Of a DNA stretch of 64,000 bases, positions 21,774-31,957 are shown piece by piece. Source of the stretch: Pontederia crassipes. Taxonomy: Eukaryota > Streptophyta > Magnoliopsida > Commelinales > Pontederiaceae. The stretch is from assembly GCA_030549335.1 (NCBI GenBank), contig JAUKPH010000017.1, forward strand, positions 9,137,501 to 9,201,500, written 5' to 3'. Numbering within the stretch: the first letter of the stretch is position 1; each line of letters starts with the position of its first letter. Under the pieces are notes generated by a model that was not told where the DNA came from, did not search any database, and saw nothing but the letters and a program-made list of their open reading frames with translations. The position numbers and the translations under genes are program-made.

Positions 21774-22711
21774 CACCTTCATCATATGATACAAAGAATG
21801 ACAAGTTACTAAAAGTGATTAATAAGCTCAGATGAAAGATTAATGATGGGTTGTCAGTCCAAGCCAAGTGCATCAAGATAAGGGTCACTCCCTTGGTCAT
21901 GGTTTGATCACCCATTGACCTGCTCAAGGCCATATCGTTTGCTAGGCATACCCCAAGAATTAAAGGCACCTAAAGTCACCCTGATTGTTAATTAATAACC
22001 AAGATCAAGAAGCATGTTCAAGTCAAGTCAAGTTACTGTCATGATTTCCAAGTATGCTATAAGTTCAAGTTTATTAATCATCATGTTACTCTCATGATTC
22101 ATGATATCCTATGATCTTATTCTTATTATGATCCATGGTAGTAACATGTTATATTTCATGTTCAAGTTAAGCATGATTATTTATCATTGATTATTATATT
22201 CATGTCATGCATTGTATACCATGTGGTTCCCCACTAAGTAGTAAAGCTTACGGGAGGACCTCCTCCTCTGTGTCTGATTTCCACAGGACCAGGTCAGTGA
22301 CGTGGTGGAGTAGGCATGTGGTGATGAAGCTCTGACGATAGGAAAACACATGAACCTTAGGCTTTTTAGAGTGTCTTCTAGTTTTCTTTTATCTTCCGCA
22401 TTCTAGATTCATGATGTAAAACTTACTTTATTCTTAGCAATGATATAGCCACTTTTAGACTTCCGCATATTTATGTTATTTTATGTCATTTTATTATTTT
22501 TCCGCTGACGTGTATCGGTTTTTGACTGAGATATGTTCAATATTATGGTCAAGTCATAGCATGTCATAGTGCCTTCAGGTTGGTCTTCGCCACGTGGCAG
22601 GGTCGATTTGGGGGCGTTACAAATTGCTTCCCCATCTTTGGAGCCCCGTTCTATTTAATTTTCTTGAGCACAAACGAGATGTGATGCGGAGACCCAAAAC
22701 AAAGCAACGAG

Positions 22712-23366
22712 ATTAAGGCTTCGGCTTTGCTCTCGGCCGCCATTTGCGCGGCCTCCTTGCTCGGTGCCCTGGCCGAGCAATGCGGTTCGCAGGCAAGCGG
22801 CGCGTTGTGCCCCGGCGGCCTCTGCTGCAGCTAGTATGGCTGGTGTGGAACCACGGCAGAGTACTGCTGCAAGGGCGCCAGAGCCAGTGCCAGTGCTCCG
22901 GCCCGGCCCCTCCTCGTCCTAGTGGCGGCGGTGTCGCTTCGCTTCTGAGCTCGAGCGCGTTCGAGCAGATGCTGAAGTACCGGATCGACCCCCGATGCCA
23001 CGCTAATGGCTTCTACACTTACGACGCATTCGTGGCCACGGCGAACTCCTTCCCTAAGTTCGTGAATATCGGAGACGACGCCACCCGCAAGAGGGAGATC
23101 GCTGCTTTCTTCGGGCAGACATCCCATGAGACGACTGGTTGGTTTCTTTCCTCATCTCGGCTGATCTACACGTGTGGATGCAGTTAATCGCTTAGAATTC
23201 GGACGTACGCAGGTGGAAGTGGGTGGGATGCGCCGGACGGCCCTTATGCATGGGGCTACTGCTTCAAGGAGGAATAGTCCGATCGATCTAACTGTGTTCG
23301 GAATGACCAGTGGCCATGCGTTTCCGGCAAGTTCTATTACGGCCGAGGTCCCATTCAGATTTCCTA
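22712..23366 (+). pseudogene. Class I chitinase (GH19) pseudogene, exons 1 and 2
   Basis: Class I chitinases are secreted defence enzymes that cut fungal chitin. Exon 1 (22712-23137) encodes a signal peptide ([19 protein letters not shown]), a hevein chitin-binding domain ([18 protein letters not shown]) and the start of the GH19 domain up to [16 protein letters not shown] intron (23138-23212) follows. Exon 2 (23213-23366) encodes DAPDGPYAWGYCFKEE and then QWPCVSGKFYYGRGPIQIS. Both catalytic-position glutamates (HETTG, KEE) are present. Damage: the expected ATG start reads ATT at 22712, TAG at 22832 in the hevein domain, a one-base deletion near 22875, TAG at 23275, and no third exon. The family is certain; this copy is dead. 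Tekay A lies just upstream. Confidence 0.88.
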
Positions 23367-23460
23367 GTAAGTAGTTTCTGCCTGATCGATCAAGCAACAT
23401 TTTTTTTAATTAGTACGTTAACTGGATCTTGTTTCTCTCTAGCCTTTTTCATAAGTTTCT

Positions 23461-24819
23461 TGTTTCTGAATCAGAACACCGAGCTCTACAAACTGGTATT
23501 CGTCAAAACTGAAGTCTCACAAACTAGTATTCGTCAGATGAGATTAAAATTAAGACGCATTAATATGAAAATTCTAGACTATTAATCACTCCACAAATTG
23601 ATATAGATTAATAGACCACATAGATCTAATTCTCTACACACTAGTTATTAAACCTATGTCAATTTTTAATTTCACAATAAATCATTTAATTTAACTAAAT
23701 AAAATATGAAATTAAGTAGTCCACAAACTGGTAATTACTTAACTCAGAAATTTAAATAATTAAATCAAAAGCACTAAACACAATTAAAAATTGATCAAAA
23801 GAAATTCAATAACAATAAAGTAAGGGTTCACAGAATTTCCCTTCAATAATAATCTCCTAAAATAAAATAATTAAGAACATGGAGTTCATCCTAGAATTGC
23901 AGAGAGATAATAAAATAATAATAATAATTGGAAAAATTATACCAAGAATAATATCGGGACCCTCGGATGTCGTCGGAGCGTCTAGAACAGCCGTCCGATC
24001 GAATCTCTCTTTTTCATCGAAGCCCGTGAAACTAACGACTTGCTGTGGAAGAAAACCAAACTTCAAGGCACGAATTGGGACGATGGCTCTCTCCTATATT
24101 TATAGGGTGCGGACGGTCTTCAATTTGATCACGGACGTGATATCGTACGGTCAACTTTAAATTTGTGAGATAACATTTGAGTTGATTACGGCCGATAAAC
24201 TTTGTTTCTCTCTCTGAATCTCGGCCAAAACTATAAAGCTTTATGCCCAAAAGATAAATTCTTCTTATCTTTACTCCATTTAAACCTTGGCCAAAATGAA
24301 GATTTCCTTGACATTACGCCCAAAAAGATAAAATCTTTTTTATCTTTACCCCCTTCGTATCTCGGCCAAAACGAAATTCTTTTATCTTTACGCCCAAAAA
24401 GATAAACTCTTTTTATCTTTACTCCCTTCTTCAAATCTCGGCCAAAATCTAAATCCTCTTTGTAATCTCGCCCATAATGATGAATTGTGATCTCGGCCAA
24501 AACAAAGAATTGTAATCTTGTTACGCCCAAAATTCAAGTTGCATTCGTTTTTTACTCCCAACGAAGTAAGATGTAATTTATCCAACCATGAGATCATCTC
24601 GGCCGAAATATAATTCTTTACGGCCGATTCATATTACCTGCAAAATAATAAGAATTAAGTAAATTCTTCTTTAGTTAAAATATTCAAAACATTAATAATC
24701 AAAATCGATAAATCTGGAATTACGATTAAAAGTGACTAAAAATGATGCATGCCATGAACAAATTACAAAACAATTAATTAAAATAATAAACTAAAATATG
24801 TTATATTTTGCGTGCATCA
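23461..24819 (-). mobile_element. Possible solo LTR of an unassigned retrotransposon
   Basis: An AT-rich block whose plus-strand ends are TGTTTCTGAATCAG and CGTGCATCA (TG/CA termini), flanked by TTTCT and TTTAT, a 4-of-5 match for a duplication. On the minus strand it has a clear TATA box (CCTATAAATATAGGAG at about 24092-24107) followed by a leader-like stretch, as expected in an LTR. It contains no coding sequence. It would lie within or beyond the former second intron of the chitinase. The left boundary is uncertain and no second copy is in the window. Confidence 0.38.
24222..24520. repeat. Degenerate GGCCAAAA / AAAGATAAA repeat block
   Basis: Four to six imperfect copies of a unit about 60-70 bases long, containing CTCGGCCAAAA, then CTTTTTATCTTTAC, then GCCCAAAAAGATAAA. 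Spacing is uneven and copies are diverged. It lies in the U3-like half of the possible solo LTR on the minus strand, upstream of its TATA box, so the repeats may be promoter elements. Confidence 0.55.
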
Positions 24820-24836
24820 TTTATATACCATCTTCA

Positions 24837-25081
24837 TTTATACAAGAAAAAAAATATCGTGTACACACAAGATATATATACAAGTAGTTATAATGGATTC
24901 AAATTTAAGATTTGATATAATATTAGCAAATTGACTTTTTGTTCGGCTTTTCTATTCGAAAAAGTGAATGATACTATTCAACTTCAATGGTTATAACTGA
25001 AGCTTCTTTCTATTTAGCTTTTATGTTCAGAGAATAGAATGATATTGTTAAGCTTATAGTAGCTGTGAGTAAACCTTGATA
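24837..25081 (-). repeat. Copia LTR, left copy (3' LTR)
   Basis: Aligns with 38441-38616 over TACAAGAAAA, ATATATACAAGTAG, TATTAGCAAATTGACTT and GTGAGTAAAC. It carries an extra segment of about 65 bp near 24945-25020 and its ends are eroded. The limits are approximate to within about ten bases. Confidence 0.6.
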
Positions 25082-25132
25082 CTCTGGAGAGTGAAGATCT
25101 TGAACTCCCAACTTGCTGAGCGGAAATGAAAA
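25050..25132 (-). pseudogene. Copia pol C-terminal fragment
   Basis: On the minus strand this encodes FSFPLSKLGVQDLHSPEYQ, the usual end of Copia RNase H (L-G-V-x-D-L-H-S). It continues directly from the fragment at 33545-33682 once Tekay C and one GAAAA copy are removed, giving IFTKVLGHDRF before it. That continuity is strong evidence that C inserted into this gene. Confidence 0.75.
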
Positions 25133-27137
25133 TGTAATAACCAACAAAAAGATAAAAAAAGAGAGGAAATAAATTTCGGCCGAACCCAAAGCCCAATTAG
25201 GATTGGACTCAAGGAAGGATTTAATTATGTTGATGAGATAAAAATCTGATCTCATTAATTAAATTAGAGTGAGATTAGGAGAGGAAGATGAGATAAAATT
25301 TAAAACCCTTTATTAAATCATGTACGGCTGACCTCACGAAAGAAGGACCCCCCTTTTTGACATCCTACGGGCACGTTGCTTTCGGCCAGGAAGCAAGCCG
25401 CCGGGGATCATGCACGTCTTCCTTTCCCCTACTGCAATTACCTGCACCACACGCCCCGTCCTTCAGTCCTCTTCGTTGAATTACAAGCGTTGATTGGTCG
25501 AGAGAACCGAGAGGGAATCAGGGAGGAAACAGGGGCGGATTCAAGCGGATTTTTAACGAATCAAGGGTAGGATCCATCGCGACAAGGTAGGTGAATCGAA
25601 ATCACCTTGCATGACCCCTGAATAATGTTGAATCATACACTAATCGTACATGTAAAGAAGAAGAGAAAAGTGAGTTCAAGTTTCTTGTTTTGCCTTGTCT
25701 GATTTTCTTGAATTCATTGATTGATTGATTAATTTCATGCGTAATTCATTTCCTGATTGTTCTATTGTTGTTGTGATTGATTTGCTAGGAGATAGGAACT
25801 AGGTTAGGTAGAGATTACATGGAAGAATTGATGAAATTCGAGAGTTCCTTAATTTTTTGGACGCTGACCGGTCGACCGGTCCGTAGGCATTGTGGCAATC
25901 GGTCGATCGATAACTGCCTACCGTCGGCTTTTTGCATACGTTGATTGGTCGACCGATCTCTGTCACCGGTCGACCGATCTCTATCACCGGTCGACCGATC
26001 CTTACCCACCGATTGAACATTTAACTAAACGGATCGACCGACCCGATTAGCCCGAATCAGCCAACCGGTCGATCGATCTGAATAGATCGGTCGACCGATC
26101 AACAGGCCACCGGTCGACCATTCCCCTGAACCGGTCGACCGATTCCCTAGAAAACCATTTACTATATTTATTAATTATTTTACTTTTATCTAGATATTAC
26201 TTATATATAGAATTAATCCTATTGTCTGACCCCACAGAGATCCCTCACTGATTTACATGATCTACTCTCTTATGGATTTATTTCTCATTGATTCTATTGT
26301 ATCCATTGAAACAAGAACAAAGAGCCACAAATTGTTAAAAGTGATTAATAAGTTCAGATGAAAGATTAATCATGGGTTGCCAGTCCAAGTCAAGTGCAGC
26401 AAGACAAGGGTAGCTCCCTTGGTCATGGTTTGATCACCCCGCACAAGGCTGTATCATTTGCTCGGCATACCCCAAGAATTAAAGGCACCTAAAGTCACCC
26501 TGATTTTAATAATAATACAAGATCAAGAAGCATGTTCAAGTCAAGTCAAGTATGCTATGATTCTAAGTTTACTAAGCATCATTGATTCTCATGATTCATG
26601 TTCTATTTTGATTTTTATTCTTATTTCTATTATGATCCATGATACTGACATGTTATCTTTCACGTTCAAGTCAAGCATGATTATTTATTGCTGATTATTA
26701 TATTCATGTCATACATTGTATATCATGTGGTTCCTCACTAGGCTGTAAAACTTACGGGAGGACCTCCTCCCCTGTGTCTGATTTTCACAGGACCAGGTCA
26801 GTGACATGGTGGAGTAGGCGTGTGGTGATGAAGCTCTGGCGATAGGACAACACATGAACTATAGGGCTTTTTAGAGTGTCTTTTAGTTTTCTTTACCTTC
26901 CACATTTTAGATTCATGATGTAAAACTTATTTTATTTTTAGCAATGATATAGACACTTTTAGACTTTCGCAAATTAAAGTTATTAGTTTCTTTATTTTCT
27001 TTATTAGTCTTTCTTCCGCTGATGTGTGTCGGTTCTTGACTGAGATACGATCAATATTATGGTCAAAGTCATAGCATGCCGTATCGCCTTCAGATCGGTC
27101 TTCGCCACGTGGCAGGGGTCGATTTGGGGGCGTTACA
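25133..27137 (+). repeat. 5' LTR of Tekay C
   Basis: Starts TGTAATAACCAAC and ends GGGGGCGTTACA. It includes a block (about 25765-26190) with GGTCGACCGAT palindromes that is absent from the 3' LTR. The two LTRs otherwise match closely. Confidence 0.9.
25858..26150. repeat. GGTCGACCGAT palindrome array
   Basis: About ten copies of GGTCGA(C/T)CGAT or close variants, spaced by roughly 15-40 bases. Each contains the palindrome GGTCGACC. The array is more GC-rich than the surrounding LTR and is the counterpart of the GTGCCA array in element A. It is missing from the other LTR of this element. Confidence 0.75.
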
Positions 27138-27309
27138 TAAAGTCAGGACTCTCTTGATGTCATAGTGTATCATATAGTATGGTATTAGTTCATGTGCTAT
27201 CGCCGAGCAGACGCCACACCCTCCACCGAAAAGCATTGTAAGTCAAGTAATGTTTATGTTAAGTTACTATTATTGATGCATGATTTTATTTCATGATTAG
27301 AGGATAAGT

Positions 27310-28540
27310 ATGTCACGACGATCAGAGCGGATTCAAGAGCAGATGGCCAGAGCGGGCCGGAATATTTATGAGGCATCGGAAGGCCCACTCCCTAAGATGG
27401 GGGCCCAGCTGGGTGGTGGACGTGGTCGTGGCCGAGGCTGTGTGCCAGGCCGCGGACAGGGCAAAGGCTGTGCAGCCAGAGCGGCATTAGAGGAGCACGT
27501 GGATGAGTTTGCTCCACCTGAGGGTAGTCAGGCTGGAGGTAGTCCGCCGGCGTTTAGACATCGCAATCAGGGAGCACGCCATGAGGCGTCTGAGGACACC
27601 ATTCAAGCCTTCCTGAAGCTTCACCTGCCTTAGTATGATGGGAAGGCGGACTTTTTCAAGGTTGAAGAGTGGATTGAGACCATGGACCGCATTTTCAAGC
27701 TGATGAGGTGCGCGGATGGACGTAAGGTCTTATATGCCACTTACATGGTTACCGGTACTGCAATGGGCTGGTGGAAGACTACAAGGACCACCAGGTTCAG
27801 AGGACTGGAGGGAGAGGATATAGGTTGGGATGAATTCAAGAATGCCTTTATAACTCGCTACACTCCCGAGCATGATCGCATCAACAAGCAAGAGGAGTTC
27901 CTACAACTACAGTAGGGAACTATGTCCATGGCAGATTTCCACACCCAGTTCATCCAACTGGAGCAGTATTGCTCGATGCTATTTGAAGGGCACATTCGGG
28001 CTAACAAGTTCATCAATGGGCTGCAGCAAGCATTGAAGACTGAAGTCCTATTTGGAGACTGTGAGGATGTGGAGAAGGCTATGAGATTGGCCACACGCAT
28101 GGAAAAGGATCAAGCTGAACGCAAGGCCAAAGCTCCAGCCAAAGCAATAGAGCAGCCTAGGCCTCGAACGGATGATCAACGACCATTTAGGAGGAACGAC
28201 CGTTGTGTTCGCCATTTCAGGCCATACCAGCAGAGAGAAGCTCCAAGACAGGCTCAAGCTCAGCCATGCCCTGCGCCACTGCAAGCACAACCACTGAGAT
28301 AGCTGCCACCACCACCACGCCAACCACAAGTGTCACAGAAGCCTTTATGTCCTCATTATGGCCGTCACCATGATGGAGAGTGTCGTCGGCTGAACGGCTC
28401 CTGCATTCAGTGTGGACAGTTCGGACACTTTATCCGAAATTGCCCACAAGCTACTAGAGGAGGCCGAGAGAACCGGGCAGCAGGAGGTGCAAATCCCGTT
28501 GTGCAAGGTCGTGTGCACAACTTGGAAGCAAAAGCAGTCC
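27310..28540 (+). pseudogene. gag of Tekay element C
   Basis: Starts MSRRSERIQEQMARAGRN at 27310, preceded by about 170 bases of leader. The frame is continuous except for three TAG codons (27631, 27913, 28300) that sit where the related copy has glutamine codons. The body contains FIRNC-type zinc-knuckle motifs at the C-terminus: [12 protein letters not shown], then [14 protein letters not shown] (C-x2-C-x4-H-x4-C). Upstream, GRGRGCVPGRGQGKG gives a basic glycine/arginine-rich stretch. The knuckle region is read in the same frame as pol, consistent with one gag-pol frame. Confidence 0.88.
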
Positions 28541-31500
28541 AGAATGACAATGATGTCATTAGAGGTACTCTCCCTATCGCCAATTTGTCTACTACTATTC
28601 TATTTGACTCTAGGGCTACACACTCATTTATTTCGGAGTCGTGTGCTCAAACTCTTGGTTTACCTCTTAAGCATATGCCCCGCGCTATGAGTGTGAGTAC
28701 ACCTATGGGTACTCTCTATGTTGCTAGGTACATCTCGAATGTACCTGTCAATGTAGAAAAGAAGAACTTTTCTGCAGACCTCATAGTCATCCCCATGGTG
28801 GATTACGATGTTATTTTGGGGATGGACTGGCTTTCATATCACGACGTAGCCATGCACTTTAAACAGAAGAAGATCATTATAGGGACACAAGGCAAGCCTA
28901 AGGTAGTGATCAGAGGCACCCCATCAAAAAGGAACAAGGTCATTGTCTCAGCGATCAAGGCACAGAAGTTATTGGAGAAAGGATGCTACGGGTACTTAGC
29001 TAGTGTGGTCAAGACTGATGCATCTGTCACTGAGCTCCAACAGATAGATGTGATGCGGGAGTTCCCATATGTGTTTCCTGAGGATACATCCGGACTACCA
29101 CCAAAATGGGAAATTGACTTTAAAATAGAGCTCCTCTCTGGGACAGCACCTATCTCTAAAGCACCCTACCGCATGGAACCTGCTGAAATGCAAGAACTGA
29201 AGAAGCAGATACAGGAGCTACTGGACAAAGGATTTATCAGACCGAGCGTCTCACCCTGGGGTGCACCGGTCTTGTTTGTCAAAAAGAAGGATGACTCCAT
29301 GCGGCTCTGCATCGACTATAGGATGCTCAAAAAAGTGACAGTGAAGAATAAGTACCCCCTGCTCCATATAGATGACCTTTTTGATCAGCTGTCAAAAGCA
29401 TCGATGTTCTCCAAGATCGACCTGCATAGTGGCTACCACCAGTTGAGAGTGGCTAAGGAGGACATACCGAAAACTGCCTTTCGGTCAAGATACAGCCACT
29501 ATGAGTTCTTGGTCATGCCATTTGGACTGACGAACGCTTCTGCCGCGTTCATGGACTTAATGAACAGGGTCTTTCGACCATATCTAGATCAGTTTGTCAT
29601 ACTGTTCGTGAATGACATTCTGATCTATTCTTCCAGTTCAGAGCAACACCGAGAGCACCTCAAGATAGTATTGGAGACCCTGAGGCAGCACAAGCTTTAT
29701 GGCAAACTTTCAAAGTGTGAATTCTGGCTGAAGGAGATCATGTTCTTGAGAGACATAGTCTCCAAGAAGGGCATTGCAGTAAACCTCGTAAAAGTAGAGG
29801 CGGTGACGAACTGGACAAGACCGAAGAATGCTTCTGAGATTCGCAGCTTTCTTGGTTTAGCGGGCTATTACAGAAGGTTTATTAGGGACTTTTTCAAGAT
29901 TGCTGCATCCCTCACAAATCTCACAAAGAAGACGAAAAAGTTTATCTGGACAGACAAGTGTGAGCAGAGTTTTCAGACTCTGAAGGACCATCTGACTTCG
30001 GCACTAATTCTCACTATACCGGCAGGCAGTGGTGGTTTCGTGGTCTATAGTGATGCATGTGGGACAGAATTGGGCTGTGTGCTGATGCAACACGGCAATG
30101 TGATGGCCTATGCTTCTCGGCAGCTAAAGAAGCATGAGGTGAACTATCCTACACATGACCTGGAATTGGCGGTTGTGGTCTTTGCTCTGAAGATCTAGAG
30201 GCATTATTTGTATGGAGAGACATTCGAGATCTTCACCGACCACAAGAGTCTCAAGTACATCTTCGAGCAGAGGGATCTTAATATGAGCAACGTCGATGGC
30301 TTGAGCTCCTCAAGGATTATGAATTTGCTATCAATTATCACCCTAGTAAAGCAAATTTAGTCGCCGATGCATTAAGAAGGAAATAGGAAATCTCGCTGGC
30401 CAATATGAGACTACGCGAGTATGAGATGCTGGATGAGATTGAGCAATGGTGTTCCAGGCTGGGCAATAATGGAGCTCTATGAATAATGCATCAGATGAAG
30501 CCCAGCTTAATTGATAGGATCACAGCAGCTCAGAAAGTGGATCCTGAGTATGAAAAGATGCCAGAACGAGCCAACAGATTTCCAGATCTCTGCAGACGGA
30601 GGAATTAGATATCGGGACAGGTTGTGGGTTTCTACTAACGCTGATATTTGATGAGAGGTACTGGATGAGTGCCACAAGACGGAGTTCGCTATCCACCCCG
30701 GTAGCACCAAGATGTATAAGGATGTACAACGCAGCTACTGGTGGCCGGACATGAAAAGAGAGATAACGGAATATGTATCCCGATGCCTAGTGTGCCAGCA
30801 AGTCAAAATTGAGCATCAACGACCATATGGCAAGTTGAAGCCTTTGAAAATTCCACAATGGAAGTGGGATAAGATCACTATAGATTTTGTGTCCAACTTG
30901 CCTAGGACTAAGAAAGGTCACGATGCCATATGGGTAGTCGTGGATCATTTCACAAAGGCGGCACACTTCATTCCAATCCAATGGAAGCAATCAGTGGAGA
31001 GCCTGCTAGACTTGTATGTGAGGGAAGTAGTCAGACTCCATGGTATCCCAGAGTCTATAGTGTCTGATCGAGACCCAGTTTCACTGCCAAATTTTGGAGG
31101 AGCATGCAGGAAGCCTTTGGTACAAGGCTTAATTTTAGAACCGCATGCAGTCTGAGAGGACCATCCAGACACTAGAGGACATGTTAAGGGCCTGCGCACT
31201 AGATTGGCAGGGTAGCTGGGATGAGCATATTCATCTGATTGAATTTGCTTATAACAACAGCTACCATTCTAGTATTGGTATGGCACCCTTTGAGGCCCTG
31301 TATGGAGGACCTTACCGTTCACCTACCCACTGGAGTGAAGTAGGCGAGGAGAATATCATGAGTAAGAAAGAGGTAAAGGAGACAGTGGAGTATGCTGAAA
31401 AGATAAAATTGATTAAACAAAGGATGAAGACTGCTCAAGGAAGGCAAAAGAGTTATGCTGACAAAGGCAGATGGGAGCAATCTTCCACGCTGGTGATTAA

Positions 31501-31915
31501 GTTCTTCTGAAATTATCCCCTATGAAAGGAGTCATGAGATTCAGCAAGCGAGGAAAGCTCAGTCCTCGTTATGTAGGCCCCTTCGAGATACTCGAGTTGG
31601 TAGGCGAGGCAGCATGCAGACTGGCTCTACCTCCGTCTCATGGGAGAGTGCATAATGTGTTTCATGTGTCCATGTTCAAGAAGTACAAGGGCTGCAAATG
31701 TTCTAAGGATAGAGGAACCAGGTATAACTGCAGACTTGACCTTCGTTGAGTATCCAACACATATGGTGGAGCGTAAAGTGCAACGTCAGAAAAACAAGGA
31801 TGTACCCATGGTCAGAGTAGCTTGGCATCACCATCATGGTGATGATGCAACTTGGGAGCTAGAGTCGGAAATGCGTCAAGAATTCCCTCATCCTTTCGGT
31901 AAGCCATCTACCTAG
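28541..31915 (+). pseudogene. pol of Tekay element C (protease, RT, RNase H, integrase, chromodomain)
   Basis: An open stretch of 622 codons (28330-30198) covers the knuckle, protease, RT and the start of RNase H. The protease active-site segment reads [10 protein letters not shown] where DSGA is expected, and the RT box reads FVNDILIYS where element A has FVDDILIYS; both are single G-to-A changes that should abolish activity. TAG at 30196 replaces a Trp codon in RNase H (the related copy has KIWRHYLYG). Integrase follows (30660-31480), with WWPDMKREITEYVSRC and IPQWKWDKITIDFVSNLP. A deletion near 31140 removes the segment before its last acidic residue. The chromodomain (31745-31900) ends at a TAG at 31913. 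Confidence 0.9.
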
Positions 31916-31939
31916 TGCAAAATTCGAGGAGGATTTTTC

Positions 31940-31957
31940 TTTTAAGGGGGGTAAGAA
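31940..31957 (+). other. Polypurine tract of element C
   Basis: TTTTAAGGGGGGTAAGAA immediately before the TGTAATAACC start of the 3' LTR, parallel to the tract in element A. Confidence 0.7.

Larger units (their letters stand above)
3346..22621 (+). mobile_element. Tekay/Del-type Ty3-gypsy retrotransposon A, split by element B
   Basis: Full-length LTR retrotransposon in plus orientation: 5' LTR, Met-tRNA primer site, gag, pol ending in a chromodomain, polypurine tract and 3' LTR. The target-site duplication is AATTG at 3341-3345 and 22622-22626. Removing nested element B and one copy of its 5-bp duplication leaves about 8.6 kb, a normal Tekay size. The domain order (protease, RT, RNase H, integrase, chromodomain) and motifs such as the [18 protein letters not shown] segment identify the Tekay/Del chromovirus clade. 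Coding parts carry many stops and frameshifts, so it is dead. It sits about 85 bp upstream of the former start codon of the chitinase pseudogene. Confidence 0.9.
21235..22621 (+). repeat. 3' LTR of Tekay A, second part
   Basis: Resumes at GATGTAGAAATTAGG, continuous with the 5' LTR at 3985. It ends GGGGCGTTACA at 22621, followed by the element A target duplication AATTG. The repeat-word array is shortened, and two private tandem duplications are present (21494-21575 and 21686-21773). Confidence 0.85.

Noticed and set aside
22831..23400. Minus-strand frames across the chitinase exons.
   Set aside because: They are shadows of the GC-rich plus-strand exons; the plus strand gives a clear chitinase with introns.
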